From Sinorhizobium psoraleae (lineage in GTDB: Bacteria; Pseudomonadota; Alphaproteobacteria; Rhizobiales; Rhizobiaceae), in assembly GCF_013283645.1 (NCBI RefSeq), contig NZ_JABEKV010000001.1, positions 62,001 to 126,000 on the forward strand: 64,000 nt of DNA. The letters run 5' to 3'. The translations under genes were made by a program, and so were the position numbers. Of the stretch, positions 38,198 to 47,749 are shown piece after piece; position 1 is the first letter of the stretch; each line of letters begins with the position of its first letter. Below the pieces are notes generated by a model, which saw only the letters and a list, made by a program, of their open reading frames with translations, searched no databases and had not been told where the DNA came from.

Positions 38198-39073
38198 TCA
38201 GCCCGCCACCGGGTTGACCACCGCCTTGAACCACGTGCAGAAGGCGGAAACCGCCTTTTGCCGCGAGAGCTTGCTGATGAGAAAATAGCTCTCGTCCTCC
38301 AGGACGGCGATGTCGGAGAGCACGATCAGGTCGCCGTTTTCGATTTCCCGGCGGCATACTTCGATCGGGCAAAGCGCCACACCGTGACCGGCGATGGCGG
38401 CTGTTGCCAGCAGATTGAAGTCCTGGAAGACCGGTCCGCTAAGCGGCCGGCGGGGAGATAGGCCGGCCTTGGTAAGCCAATGCTGCCAATGTCTCGTCGT
38501 CTCGTCATGGAGCAGGTCCGCCGCGGCGATCTCATCGGGCGTGCCGATGCTGCCCCTGCGCTCGAGGTAGCGCGGGCTGGCGACCGGTCTATTGACGCGC
38601 GAAAAGAGCCGCTCGCAGCCGATACCGTCCGAGGTGTCGGCGCCGAGCGTGATCAGCACATCGCAACCCGTCTCGCGCAGGCGCTGTGCCGCCATGGCGT
38701 AAACGACCTTCACCGTGATGTCGGCGTTGGCGGCGAGGAAATCGCCGAGCGCCGGGATCAGCCAGCGTGTTGCGATCGAGGGAATGCACGCGACGGTGAT
38801 CTCCGATTTCGTTCTCTGTTTCAACGCCTCGGCTTCGGCCGAAACGCGCTCGAAACTGGCCGACAGGATTTCGGCCAGCCTTTCGGCTTCCGGCGCCAGA
38901 CGGACACCGCGTTTTTCCCGCAGGAACAGCGGTCGCCCGAACCATTCCTCCAAAAGCCGGATCTGGTGGCTGACAGCGGCATGCGTCACATGCAGCTCGT
39001 CGGCTGCGCGCGAAAAGCTCGCCAGGCGCGCTGCCGCCTCGAAAACCCTGAGCGCTCCAAGCGGTGGCATCAT
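38198..39073 (-). CDS. LysR-family transcriptional regulator (GcvA-like)
   Basis: A 291-residue LysR regulator. The N-terminal HTH is LGALRVFEAAARLASFSRAADELHVTHAAVSHQIRLLEEWFGRPLFLR, the GcvA-type sequence. The ligand domain follows, with IPALGDFLAANADITVKVVY and a C-terminal AGHGVALCPIEVCRREIENGDLIV. The start ATG 39073 has GAGGAG at good spacing. It is divergent from the broken ectC gene across 137 bp, so it may have controlled it; the inducer is unknown. Confidence 0.88.
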   Translation of the reverse strand: MMPPLGALRVFEAAARLASFSRAADELHVTHAAVSHQIRLLEEWFGRPLFLREKRGVRLAPEAERLAEILSASFERVSAEAEALKQRTKSEITVACIPSIATRWLIPALGDFLAANADITVKVVYAMAAQRLRETGCDVLITLGADTSDGIGCERLFSRVNRPVASPRYLERRGSIGTPDEIAAADLLHDETTRHWQHWLTKAGLSPRRPLSGPVFQDFNLLATAAIAGHGVALCPIEVCRREIENGDLIVLSDIAVLEDESYFLISKLSRQKAVSAFCTWFKAVVNPVAG

Positions 39074-39210
39074 ATGTAAATTCTCCTCAACGATCCGGTG
39101 AGGAATCGTCATTTGTGCAGAGTACGAATTCGGCAAATAAGGAGGTCATCGCGATCCGATCTGAATTCGTATCGCCGGTTTATCAAATTTTCTAACAGTA
39201 GGAGAGCCGC

Positions 39211-39597
39211 ATGTTCGTGCGCAGCCTGAAGGATGTCGAAGCGACGGACTATTTCGTCGAATGGGGAAGCGGCACGAGCCATCGGCTGCTGACGGAAAAG
39301 GACGGCATGGGGTTCACCGTCTGTCACACGGTGGTGCGCGCCAATACGGTTTCGCTGCTCGAATACCGCAACCATCTCGAAGCCTGCTATTGCATTGCCG
39401 GGTAAGGCGAGGTCGAGGACATGCAGGGTAATGTCTTCCCGATCCGCGAAGGAGACATCTATGTGCTCGACCAGCACGACAAGCACTACCTGCGCGGTGG
39501 CCGCGACGAGGACCTGATCCTCGTCAGCATCTTCAATCCGCCGCTCAAGGGAACCGAGCGCCACAATCTCAACATTCCGTCGGGCTCGGCCTACTGA
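39211..39597 (+). pseudogene. ectC: Ectoine synthase gene interrupted by a stop codon
   Basis: A 128-codon frame with the full ectoine synthase pattern except a TAA at codon 65 (39403-39405). Before it: [36 protein letters not shown] and [16 protein letters not shown], including Tyr52 and Glu57, residues used for iron in EctC. After it, in the same frame: [46 protein letters not shown]. The stop replaces a position where relatives have Glu (GEGE), so one G-to-T change would explain it. The ribosome binding site AGGAGAG is intact. No ectA or ectB is near. Sequencing error or readthrough cannot be excluded. Confidence 0.85.
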
Positions 39598-39610
39598 GAG
39601 GCGCAACAAA

Positions 39611-39636
39611 AAACCCGGATCGCGAGATCCGGGTTT
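39611..39636. terminator. Terminator after the ectC pseudogene
   Basis: A perfect stem AAACCCGGATC-GCGA-GATCCGGGTTT. On minus it is followed by TTTTTTG, on plus by GCCTG only; it may serve the minus-strand trcR transcript through the repeat as well as ectC. Confidence 0.7.
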
Positions 39637-39644
39637 GCCTGTGT

Positions 39645-39748
39645 CCTACTGCATGTTTCCTTAATCGTATCCGATTTAAGGACAAAAACATGCAGCAAAT
39701 CAAAGTGCTACGGCGTCCTTCGCGCGTCTAAGACGCGCGGCGCTGTAC
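39645..39748. repeat. Palindromic intergenic repeat, family A copy 3
   Basis: The best-formed copy. CTACTGCATGTTTCCTTAATCG pairs with CGATTTAAGGACAAAAACATGCAG, then GTGCTACGGCGTCC with a GCGCGTCTAAGACGCGC stem and GGCGCTGTA. It lies between ectC and trcR. Confidence 0.8.
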
Positions 39749-39760
39749 GTCGACAAACGA

Positions 39761-40459
39761 TCAATAGTCGTCGTCTTCGTCGTCCTTGCGATCCGACTTC
39801 AGCGACTTCAGCTTGGCGAAGACGGCATCGGCGTCGATTTCCTTTTCTTCCTCGCGCTCGAAGTTGTAGCCGAGCTTCTCGGTCTCCTGCGCTGCCTCCA
39901 GCGTGGCGCCTGCCTCGGCTGCGGTCGGCAGCGGGCGGCCCTTGGCGGCGCGTTCGACTTCCAGATCGAGGTCGATCTGCGAGCAAAGGCCGAGCGTCAC
40001 CGGATCCATCGGTGTCAGGTTGGCCGAGTTCCAATGGGTGCGTTCGCGAATCTGCTCGATCGTCGTCTTCGTCGTGCCGACCAGCCGCGAAATCTGCGCG
40101 TCCTTCAGCTCGGGATGGTTGCGTACCAGCCAGAGGATGGCGTTCGGACGGTCCTGGCGCTTGGAGACCGGCGTGTAGCGCGGGCCCTTCCGCTTGGAGT
40201 CCGGAACGCGAACCTTGGGTTCGGAGAGCTTGAGCTTGTGGTTCGAGTTAGCTTCGCCGCGCGCGATCTCGTCGCGAGAAAGCTGGCCGGTGGCGATCGG
40301 ATCGAGGCCCTTGATGCCCTGCGCCGATTCACCGTCGGCGATTGCCTTCACTTCGAGCGGGTGCAGCTTGCAGAACTGCGCGATCTGGTCGAATGACAGC
40401 GCTGTGTTGTCAACGAGCCAGACGGCAGTTGCCTTGGGCATAAGCAGTTGCTGAGCCAT
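39761..40459 (-). CDS. trcR: Cell cycle transcriptional regulator TrcR (DUF1013)
   Basis: A 232-residue DUF1013 protein. Its conserved N-terminal half contains LLMPKATAVWLVDNTALSFD and QIAQFCKLHPLEVKAIADGE. A second block runs RQDRPNAILWLVRNHPELKD, then QISRLVGTTKTTIEQIRERTHWN, which looks like a helix-turn-helix. The acidic C-terminus ends KSDRKDDEDDDY. In alphaproteobacteria this family is annotated as the cell-cycle regulator TrcR. ATG 40459 has AAAGGA in front. Divergent from acs across 227 bp. Confidence 0.9.
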   Translation of the reverse strand: MAQQLLMPKATAVWLVDNTALSFDQIAQFCKLHPLEVKAIADGESAQGIKGLDPIATGQLSRDEIARGEANSNHKLKLSEPKVRVPDSKRKGPRYTPVSKRQDRPNAILWLVRNHPELKDAQISRLVGTTKTTIEQIRERTHWNSANLTPMDPVTLGLCSQIDLDLEVERAAKGRPLPTAAEAGATLEAAQETEKLGYNFEREEEKEIDADAVFAKLKSLKSDRKDDEDDDY

Positions 40460-40686
40460 GGATATAGTCCTTTCGTCCGTCCGCGCCGGTGTCGCGGGCC
40501 GTGGAGTCTACCACTGATTTCCGGGAATTGAGCGCCTCTATATCGTCCTTGTCTCGAAATTGCAATTCTTTCAGGATCGAATGTCCTTTTGTCTAATTGC
40601 GGGCGGGCTTTGACCTGCTATGAATCGTGACCGAACGGGCGGCTGGGAGTGTCGCCGCGGGCTAGGAATGCGCAGGGAGGAAACAC

Positions 40687-42636
40687 ATGTCCGTAAAGAC
40701 CTATCCGGTTCTGAAATCCGCCAAGAGCCGGACGCTACTCGACAACGCTACCTATCTAAAGTGGTATGAGGAAAGTGTTGCCGATCCGGACAAGTTCTGG
40801 GGCAAGCACGGCAAGCGGATCGATTGGTTCAAACCCTACACCAAGGTCAAGAACACGACCTTCAAGGGCAAGGTGTCGATCAAGTGGTACGAGGACGGCA
40901 TTACCAACGTCTCCTACAACTGTATCGACCGCCATCTTAAGACCCATGGCGAGAAGACCGCGATCATTTGGGAGGGGGACAACCCCTACATCGACAAGAA
41001 GATCACCTATAACCAGCTCTACGATCAGGTCTGCCGTCTCGCCAACGTGCTGAAGAAACACGGCGTCAAGAAGGGCGATCGCGTAACCATCTACATGCCG
41101 ATGATTCCGGAAGCGGCTTACGCGATGCTCGCCTGCGCGCGCATCGGCGCCATCCATTCCGTCGTCTTCGGTGGCTTCTCGCCCGATGCGCTCGCCGGCC
41201 GCATCGTCGACTGCGAATCGACATTCGTCATCACTTGCGACGAGGGCGTGCGCGGCGGCAAGCCGGTGCCGCTCAAGGAAAATACCGAAAGGGCGATCGA
41301 TATCGCCGCCAAGCAGCACGTGATGGTCAACAAGGTCTTGGTCGTGCGCCGCACCGGCGGCAAGGTCTCCTGGGCGCCGGGGCGCGATGTCTGGTACCAC
41401 CAGGAAATCGCGACCGTGAAGCCGGACTGCCCGCCGGTGAAGATGCGGGCCGAGGATCCCCTGTTCATCCTTTACACCTCCGGCTCGACCGGCAAGCCGA
41501 AAGGCGTTCTGCACACGACCGGCGGCTATCTCGTCTACGCGTCGATGACACACGAATATGTCTTCGACTACCGGGACGGCGATATCTACTGGTGCACGGC
41601 CGACGTCGGCTGGGTGACCGGCCACTCCTATATCGTCTACGGGCCGCTCGCCAATGCCGCGACGACGCTGATGTTCGAGGGCGTGCCGAATTTCCCGGAT
41701 GCCGGACGCTTCTGGGAGGTCGTCGACAAGCACAAGGTCAACGTCTTCTACACTGCCCCGACAGCGATCCGTTCTCTGATGGGCGCCGGCGACGAGTTCG
41801 TCAAGCGGTCCTCGCGTTCATCCCTGCGCCTGCTCGGAACCGTCGGCGAACCGATCAATCCGGAAGCCTGGGAATGGTACTACAACATCGTCGGCGAGCA
41901 GCGCTCGCCGATCGTCGATACCTGGTGGCAGACGGAAACGGGCGGCATTCTGATCACCCCGCTGCCGGGTGCGACCGATCTCAAGCCCGGTTCGGCGACG
42001 CGGCCCTTCTTCGGCGTCCAGCCGCAACTCGTCGATAACGAAGGCAATGTGCTCGAGGGTCCGGCGGACGGCAATCTCTGCATCGCCGATAGCTGGCCGG
42101 GACAGATGCGGACCGTCTATGGCGATCATGCCCGCTTCATCCAGACCTATTTCTCCGCCTACAAGGGCAAATATTTCACCGGCGACGGCTGCCGCCGGGA
42201 CGAGGATGGCTACTACTGGATCACCGGCCGCGTCGACGACGTGCTCAATGTTTCCGGCCATCGGCTCGGCACGGCGGAGGTCGAATCGGCGCTCGTCTCG
42301 CACCATCTTGTCTCGGAGGCGGCTGTGGTCGGCTATCCGCACCCGATCAAGGGACAGGGCATTTACTGCTATGTCTCGTTGATGGCCGGCGAGACCGGCA
42401 ATGACGATCTTCGCCAGGCCCTCGTCAAGCATGTCCGCTCGGAGATCGGACCGATCGCCACGCCGGACAAGATCCAGTTCGCCCCCGGCCTGCCGAAGAC
42501 GCGTTCCGGCAAGATAATGCGGCGCATTCTCCGCAAGATCGCCGAGGACGACTACGGCTCCTTGGGCGACACCTCGACGCTTGCCGATCCGGCGGTGGTC
42601 GACGATCTGATTGCCAATCGCCAGAACCGCGCCTGA
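40687..42636 (+). CDS. acsA: Acetyl-CoA synthetase
   Basis: A 649-residue acetate:CoA ligase. It carries [58 protein letters not shown] and the C-terminal [18 protein letters not shown], whose Lys (near 608) is the acetylation site in known Acs. Start ATG 40687 follows GGGAGG. Length is the classic Acs value. It is the second ANL synthetase in the window after prpE. Confidence 0.96.
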   Translation: MSVKTYPVLKSAKSRTLLDNATYLKWYEESVADPDKFWGKHGKRIDWFKPYTKVKNTTFKGKVSIKWYEDGITNVSYNCIDRHLKTHGEKTAIIWEGDNPYIDKKITYNQLYDQVCRLANVLKKHGVKKGDRVTIYMPMIPEAAYAMLACARIGAIHSVVFGGFSPDALAGRIVDCESTFVITCDEGVRGGKPVPLKENTERAIDIAAKQHVMVNKVLVVRRTGGKVSWAPGRDVWYHQEIATVKPDCPPVKMRAEDPLFILYTSGSTGKPKGVLHTTGGYLVYASMTHEYVFDYRDGDIYWCTADVGWVTGHSYIVYGPLANAATTLMFEGVPNFPDAGRFWEVVDKHKVNVFYTAPTAIRSLMGAGDEFVKRSSRSSLRLLGTVGEPINPEAWEWYYNIVGEQRSPIVDTWWQTETGGILITPLPGATDLKPGSATRPFFGVQPQLVDNEGNVLEGPADGNLCIADSWPGQMRTVYGDHARFIQTYFSAYKGKYFTGDGCRRDEDGYYWITGRVDDVLNVSGHRLGTAEVESALVSHHLVSEAAVVGYPHPIKGQGIYCYVSLMAGETGNDDLRQALVKHVRSEIGPIATPDKIQFAPGLPKTRSGKIMRRILRKIAEDDYGSLGDTSTLADPAVVDDLIANRQNRA

Positions 42637-42672
42637 AGGTATCCGCTGGGCTCCGTATCGGTGGGTACGGGG

Positions 42673-42775
42673 CCCACAGCGCCGCGCGTCCAATCAGACG
42701 CGCAAAGATCGCTGTAGAACTTTGCGCTTCTGCATGATTTTGTAAATCGGTTCCAATTTAAGGAACCGTGCAGGA
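42673..42775. repeat. Palindromic intergenic repeat, family A copy 4
   Basis: After acsA: ACAGCGCCGCGCGTCCAATC, GACGCGCAAAGATCGCTGTAG, then CTTCTGCATGATTTTGTAAATCGG and CCAATTTAAGGAACCGTGCAG. It has the same two-hairpin plan and orientation as copy 2. Confidence 0.75.
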
Positions 42776-42836
42776 GCTGCCTTTATTCGATTCGCTGGCG
42801 GAACGATGATTAACCCTATGGCGGCGCCTGATCTCG

Positions 42837-43037
42837 TCAGAAATCGATTGCCCGCCCTTTGATCTCCCAATCGCCGAAACGTGCAGGATCGAGGCCTCCG
42901 CGGCCGCCGACCTCGGTCGGCATGACTTGCGGTTCCGCCGCCCGCCTTCTCTCTTCCGCCTCCTTCAGCGCGCGCAGAGCGGCTGCCGGCAGCGGGCGAT
43001 TGGGGCGATCGGGCGCATTGTCGTTGTCGTTCTGCAT
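42837..43037 (-). CDS. DUF1674 protein, probable succinate dehydrogenase assembly factor 4
   Basis: A 66-residue DUF1674 protein ending in the strongly conserved GGRGGLDPARFGDWEIKGRAIDF, the pattern of the SDHAF4 family, which in mitochondria helps flavinated SdhA join SdhB. The N-terminal part RPNRPLPAAALRALKEAEERRRAAE is helical and charged. ATG 43037 is chosen; a longer frame to 43184 runs through a parS site and is not conserved-looking. Confidence 0.8.
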   Translation of the reverse strand: MQNDNDNAPDRPNRPLPAAALRALKEAEERRRAAEPQVMPTEVGGRGGLDPARFGDWEIKGRAIDF

Positions 43038-43122
43038 CTGGCGGTCCGGCTTTCCGTAACGATATTGAAGAGCGGAGGATTTATCCCCATCATATAAGCG
43101 CTTCCGTGCGAACGGAAACCCT

Positions 43123-43138
43123 GATTCACGTGAAACGT
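43123..43138. other. parS-like site 7 (two mismatches)
   Basis: TGATTCACGTGAAACG differs from parS at positions 3 and 16 and keeps TTCACGTGAAAC. It lies between the DUF1674 gene and htpX, in the upstream region of both. Confidence 0.75.
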
Positions 43139-43223
43139 TCGGGCGAGTTGAACGGAACGAAAGCGGCTGCAAACGCTTTTCCACCCAATCGGCGAACGAT
43201 ACGGATATGGCTGGAGCTCATCC

Positions 43224-44183
43224 ATGAATCTTATGCGCACCGCAATGCTGCTTGCCGTCATGACCGTCCTCTTCATGGCCGTCGGCTACGCCATCGGCGG
43301 CAGGGGCGGGATGATGATTGCCCTCGTCATAGCCGCCGGTATGAACTTCTTCTCCTACTGGAATTCCGATCGCATGGTGCTCGCGATGTACCGAGCCCAG
43401 GAAGTGGATGAACGCACCGCGCCGGAATACTATGGGATCGTCCGGGATCTGGCGCAGAATGCCGGTCTGCCGATGCCGCGCGTGTATGTCATCGACAGCC
43501 CGCAGCCGAACGCCTTTGCGACCGGCCGCAATCCCGAGAATGCCGCCGTTGCGGCCTCCACGGGGCTGTTGCACTCGCTCTCCTATGAGGAAGTCGCCGG
43601 CGTCATGGCGCATGAGCTTGCGCATATCCAGTATCGCGACACGCTGACGATGACGCTGACGGCGACGCTGGCGGGGGCCATTTCGATGCTCGGCAACTTC
43701 GCCTTCTTTTTCGGCGGAAACCGCGAGAACAACAATCCGCTCGGCTTCATTGGCGTGCTCGTCGCCATGATCGTCGCGCCGCTCGCGGCGATGCTGGTAC
43801 AGATGGCGATCAGCCGCACGCGCGAATATTCCGCCGACCGGCGCGGAGCGGAAATCTGCGGCAATCCGCTCTGGCTTTCCTCGGCACTCCAGAAAATTGC
43901 CGGCGCAGCTCACGTGATCCACAACGACGACGCCGAGCGCAACCCGGCGACCGCGCATATGTTCATCATCAATCCGCTTTCCGGGGAACGGATGGACAAT
44001 CTCTTCTCGACCCATCCGAGCACGGAAAATCGCGTTGCGGCGCTGGAGCAGATGGCGCGCGACATGTCGATGGGCTCGACGCCGCCGGTGCGTGCTGATA
44101 ATTCGGTGCGCAAATCGCGCTCTGTTCCGAAAACCGGCTGGGGTCGCGGTGGTTCCGAACCGCCCAAAGGTCCCTGGTCCTAG
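43224..44183 (+). CDS. htpX: Membrane-bound zinc metalloprotease HtpX
   Basis: A 319-residue M48 protease that degrades damaged inner membrane proteins. Two membrane helices are at the N-terminus ([18 protein letters not shown] and [14 protein letters not shown]). The zinc site is HELAH (130-134), followed by two central helices ([41 protein letters not shown]) and the third ligand region [15 protein letters not shown]. The C-terminal tail is polar. Divergent from DUF1674. Confidence 0.95.
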   Translation: MNLMRTAMLLAVMTVLFMAVGYAIGGRGGMMIALVIAAGMNFFSYWNSDRMVLAMYRAQEVDERTAPEYYGIVRDLAQNAGLPMPRVYVIDSPQPNAFATGRNPENAAVAASTGLLHSLSYEEVAGVMAHELAHIQYRDTLTMTLTATLAGAISMLGNFAFFFGGNRENNNPLGFIGVLVAMIVAPLAAMLVQMAISRTREYSADRRGAEICGNPLWLSSALQKIAGAAHVIHNDDAERNPATAHMFIINPLSGERMDNLFSTHPSTENRVAALEQMARDMSMGSTPPVRADNSVRKSRSVPKTGWGRGGSEPPKGPWS

Positions 44184-44404
44184 AGCCTTTCCTGGTTGAA
44201 TGGAAACAGTTCTGTTGGCTCAAGCGGAGCGGAATGCAAAACAGGCCGCCCGCCTCAGCCAACCCGAAGGGCCGGGCACCTTTCCGCCAGGATCAAAGGC
44301 GATCGCCTCGGACGTACGTCCGTGTACGACGCTCGGCAATCGCCTTTGATCCCGACGAAAACCTGCTCCGGCAGAATGTTTCCATTTATCCAGGAAAGGC
44401 TCTA
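44182..44404. repeat. Long intergenic inverted-repeat element between htpX and rsmB
   Basis: About 220 bp bounded by imperfect inverted ends, TAGAGCCTTTCCTGGTTGAA and TTATCCAGGAAAGGCTCTA. Inside is GGATCAAAGGCGATCGCC...GGCAATCGCCTTTGATCC, a near-perfect 18-bp-arm palindrome, with a GGACGTACGTCC core between. It fills the whole gap between the two genes, so rsmB must be read from it or from htpX. Confidence 0.75.
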
Positions 44405-44405
44405 A

Positions 44406-45824
44406 ATGCCTGAAGACAAGAAAAACGATTCACGCCCGAAACGAACCCGAGCTCACAACAGGTCGCCGAAGACAGCGCCGGGCACCGGTAGTGCCCTGAT
44501 GGCGGAGAAGCCGGGTTTGAAGAGCCGTCAGGCGGCCGCCAAGATCCTCGCGGCCGTCGTCGACCGCAAGACCTCCCTTGACGGCATGCTCGACCAGGAG
44601 CACGGCAATCCGGCCTATCGCGAGCTCAACGACGCCGATCGGGCGCTGGTGCGCGCCATTCTCAATTCCGCGCTTCGGCACCTGCCGCGCATTCGGGCCG
44701 CAATCGATTCTCTGTTGCAGACGCCGCTGCCGGAGGGGGCCCGCGCGCTCGATCATGTGCTGACCGTTGCCGCGGCGCAAATTCTCTACCTCGACATCCC
44801 GGATCATTCCGCCGTCGACCTTGCTGTCGAGCAGGCGCAAGCCGATCCGCGCAATCGCCGCTTCGCGAGTCTCGTCAACGCGGTTCTTCGCCGGCTTTCG
44901 CGCGAGAAGGACGCCATTCTCGACAAGGTGAAGTCGATTCCGGCGATGCCAGGCTGGTTCTACGACAGGCTTGTGGCCAGCTACGGCCGGGAAGAGGCCG
45001 AACGCATGTCCGCGTCGCAAGAAGTTCCGGCCGCGATCGATCTGTCGGTGAAATCCGACCCAGCCGCTTGGGCCGAGCGCCTTGGCGGCATGGTTCTGCC
45101 GACCGGCTCCGTTCGGCTCGGTACGTTCTCCGGCGCCATTCCCGCACTCCCGGGATTCTCGGAGGGCGAGTGGTGGGTCCAGGACGCGGCTGCCTCCATC
45201 CCGGCACGTCTTTTCGGAGATGTCGCGGGCAAGCGCGTCGTCGATCTCTGCGCCGCACCCGGCGGCAAGACGGCACAGCTCATTCTCGCCGGGGCGAAGG
45301 TGACGGCACTCGATCAGTCCTCCAGCCGCTTGCGACGGTTGAAGGCCAACCTCGCGCGGCTCGGCCTGGAGGCCCGGACGAAGGAAGTCAACATGGCGGA
45401 CTTCCAACCCGACGAACTCTTTGACGCCGCGCTTCTGGACGCCCCCTGCTCCTCCACCGGAACGACGCGCCGCCATCCGGACGTGCTCTGGACGAAGGGG
45501 CCAGAGGATATCGAGAAGCTTGCAGGGCTGCAGGAGCGTTTGCTGCGCCACGCGCTGAGCGTTGTAAAGCCCGGTGGACTGGTGGTCTTTTCCAATTGCT
45601 CGCTCGATCCGCGCGAAGGCGAGGAAGTTGTCGCGCGCGTCGTCGGCGATGGCGAGGACTGCGAGCGGGTTCCGATCACTGCGGCTGATTGGCCGGGTCT
45701 CTACGACGCGATCACGGATCGCGGCGAGTTCCGCACGACGCCTGCCATGCTTCCGCTGGCGCCGCCCTTCTCCAGCGGGCTCGATGGTTTTTATGCCGCA
45801 GTGCTCCGCCGCAAGCGCGCCTGA
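44406..45824 (+). CDS. rsmB: 16S rRNA (cytosine-C5) methyltransferase RsmB-like
   Basis: A 472-residue RsmB/Sun protein. Residues about 35-180 form a NusB-like RNA-binding domain (SRQAAAKILAAVVDRKTSLDGMLDQE, LVRAILNSALRHLPRIRA, VNAVLRRLSREKDAI). The SAM domain follows with LCAAPGGKTAQLILAGAKV. The two catalytic Cys motifs are DAPCSSTGTTRRHPDVLW (about 344) and FSNCSLDPREGEEV (about 396). It makes m5C967 in 16S rRNA in E. coli. The basic N-terminal tail is extra. Confidence 0.9.
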   Translation: MPEDKKNDSRPKRTRAHNRSPKTAPGTGSALMAEKPGLKSRQAAAKILAAVVDRKTSLDGMLDQEHGNPAYRELNDADRALVRAILNSALRHLPRIRAAIDSLLQTPLPEGARALDHVLTVAAAQILYLDIPDHSAVDLAVEQAQADPRNRRFASLVNAVLRRLSREKDAILDKVKSIPAMPGWFYDRLVASYGREEAERMSASQEVPAAIDLSVKSDPAAWAERLGGMVLPTGSVRLGTFSGAIPALPGFSEGEWWVQDAAASIPARLFGDVAGKRVVDLCAAPGGKTAQLILAGAKVTALDQSSSRLRRLKANLARLGLEARTKEVNMADFQPDELFDAALLDAPCSSTGTTRRHPDVLWTKGPEDIEKLAGLQERLLRHALSVVKPGGLVVFSNCSLDPREGEEVVARVVGDGEDCERVPITAADWPGLYDAITDRGEFRTTPAMLPLAPPFSSGLDGFYAAVLRRKRA

Positions 45825-46050
45825 ATGGCCGGCTGGTATTGGCGCAAGCGCCCCGTCAACAGGCTGTTTTGCCGCGTCAATTGACGCTATCGGCCCGTCG
45901 GCCTATCAATGTCGACAGGATTGATAAAAGTTTAATGATCTTTCCGGCACCATTCCGCGCTGGAAAGGGATTCTGGCGCAATCCGGGCATGATTCAGCCT
46001 CAGGCGCTTTGAAGGGTCCGTTGCAGGAATAAGGAAACCGACGGGCGCTG

Positions 46051-47736
46051 ATGTTGTTTTCCGGTAAGCAAAGGCTTCTTTACCTGTACCTGCGGGAAGG
46101 TTGGCGCCGATTTTCGCGCCGCATCTCGCTCGGCCGCGTGACGGCGATGCGCTTTGCCGGTTCAACTCCCGACCGGTTGATCGTTGCACCAACGGACCTG
46201 AGGGCGATCGATCCTTTCGTCGCTGAAGAGATCCTGCAGGGCCGCTTTCCGCTCGCGGGCCGTGTGCTCGACACCGAAGGCGAATCTCCCTTCGAGATCG
46301 ATTTGCCGTCGCACGAGTTTGCTGTCCGGCTCCACTCCTTCGGCTGGCTGCGGCATCTGCGCGCGATCCGCGAGGATGCCGGCTTCGTCAGGCTCCGGCA
46401 GATCGTCGACGACTGGATCGGCAGCCACGGCCGCAACATCGGCGGCATTTCCTGGGAAGCCGATGTGATCGCCCAACGCATCATCGCCTGGCTGTCGCAC
46501 TCGCCGGTGGTGCTGCGGAACGCCGAACACGGGTTCTACCGCCGCTTCCTGAAAAGCCTGGCATTCCAGGTTCGCTACCTTCGGCACATTGCGGACACGG
46601 TCTGCGACGGCGAGGCGCGCCTGCGTGTACGCATGGCGCTGGCCATGGCATCCGTGTCGATGCCGGCCTCGGCTTCCGCCATCCGCAAGGCCGCCCGCAA
46701 TCTCGATCAGGAACTCGATCGTCAGATCCTGCCGGACGGCGGGCATTCCTCTCGCAGCCCCCGGGCGGGGCTCGAGCTGCTGCTCGATCTGCTGCCGCTC
46801 CGGCAGACCTATGTCAATCTCGGCCACGACGTGCCGTCGCGGCTCATCCCCTGTATCGACCGGATGTATCCGGCCCTGCGTTTCTTCCGTCACCAGGGCG
46901 GCGAGCTCGCGCTTTTCAATGGCGCGACCTCAGTTCTGGCGCACGAACTCGCCTCTGTGCTGCGATATGACGAAACGGCCGGCGAACCCTTCCGGTCCTT
47001 GCCCCACGTCCACTATGAGCGGTTGTCGCTCGGCGAAACCGTCGTCATCATGGATACGGGTCGGCCGCTTTCGATCGACCTTTCGCGCAGCGCCCATGCC
47101 GGCTGCCTCTCCTTCGAGATGTCATCGGGCAGAAACCGCTTCGTCATCAACTCCGGCGCGCCAAAGTTCGCCGGCGAACGATTTCGTCAGATGGCCCGGG
47201 CGACGGCCGCTCATTCCACGGTAACGGTCAATGACACGTCCTCTTGCCGCTTTTCCCAATCGCGGTTCCTCGGGCCGATCATGACGTCCGGCCTGTCGAA
47301 GGTGCTCGTCGAGCGAAAGGACGAGCCGGGCCGCATCGAGTCCGTCAGGGCCAGTCATGATGGCTATCTCATATCCTTCGGCCTTCTCCATGAACGCGAT
47401 ATCAGCATCTTGAACGGCGGCCGGCTGGTCAGTGGCCGCGATCGGCTTTTGCGGGAAGACGGCGGCGATCCGGACGCGGCCAATGTCGCCACCGCCGTCG
47501 CCCGCTTTCACATCCACCCGGCGATCGCGATGCGACGGGCAAGCGACAGCGAGATCTACCTGGTAGCGCCCGACGGCGAAGCCTGGCTCTTCGCTTGCAG
47601 GGATGGGGAGCTGGCAATCGAGGAAGATATCTTCTTTGCCGATCCCTCGGGGGTGCGGGCCTCGTCGCAGATAACCGTCACTTTCGCTGTGGCGGCACAG
47701 CCGGAAATCCAGTGGACGCTCACCCGCGAGAGCTAG
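46051..47736 (+). CDS. Heparinase II/III family protein
   Basis: A 561-residue protein with an alpha-toroid N-terminal half (GWLRHLRAIREDAGFVRLRQ, SWEADVIAQRIIAWLSHSP, QELDRQILPDGGHSSRSPRA) and a beta-sandwich C-terminal half. The latter includes the heparinase II/III signature RFVINSGAPKF and ATAAHSTVTVNDTSSCRF, then ATAVARFHIHPAI. Related enzymes cleave uronate polysaccharides, but no signal peptide is seen, unlike secreted lyases, so a role on an internal or envelope polysaccharide is only inferred. It precedes purH by about 250 bp containing a repeat; this pairing is common in rhizobia. Confidence 0.82.
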   Translation: MLFSGKQRLLYLYLREGWRRFSRRISLGRVTAMRFAGSTPDRLIVAPTDLRAIDPFVAEEILQGRFPLAGRVLDTEGESPFEIDLPSHEFAVRLHSFGWLRHLRAIREDAGFVRLRQIVDDWIGSHGRNIGGISWEADVIAQRIIAWLSHSPVVLRNAEHGFYRRFLKSLAFQVRYLRHIADTVCDGEARLRVRMALAMASVSMPASASAIRKAARNLDQELDRQILPDGGHSSRSPRAGLELLLDLLPLRQTYVNLGHDVPSRLIPCIDRMYPALRFFRHQGGELALFNGATSVLAHELASVLRYDETAGEPFRSLPHVHYERLSLGETVVIMDTGRPLSIDLSRSAHAGCLSFEMSSGRNRFVINSGAPKFAGERFRQMARATAAHSTVTVNDTSSCRFSQSRFLGPIMTSGLSKVLVERKDEPGRIESVRASHDGYLISFGLLHERDISILNGGRLVSGRDRLLREDGGDPDAANVATAVARFHIHPAIAMRRASDSEIYLVAPDGEAWLFACRDGELAIEEDIFFADPSGVRASSQITVTFAVAAQPEIQWTLTRES

Positions 47737-47749
47737 AACGTCGCCCGAG

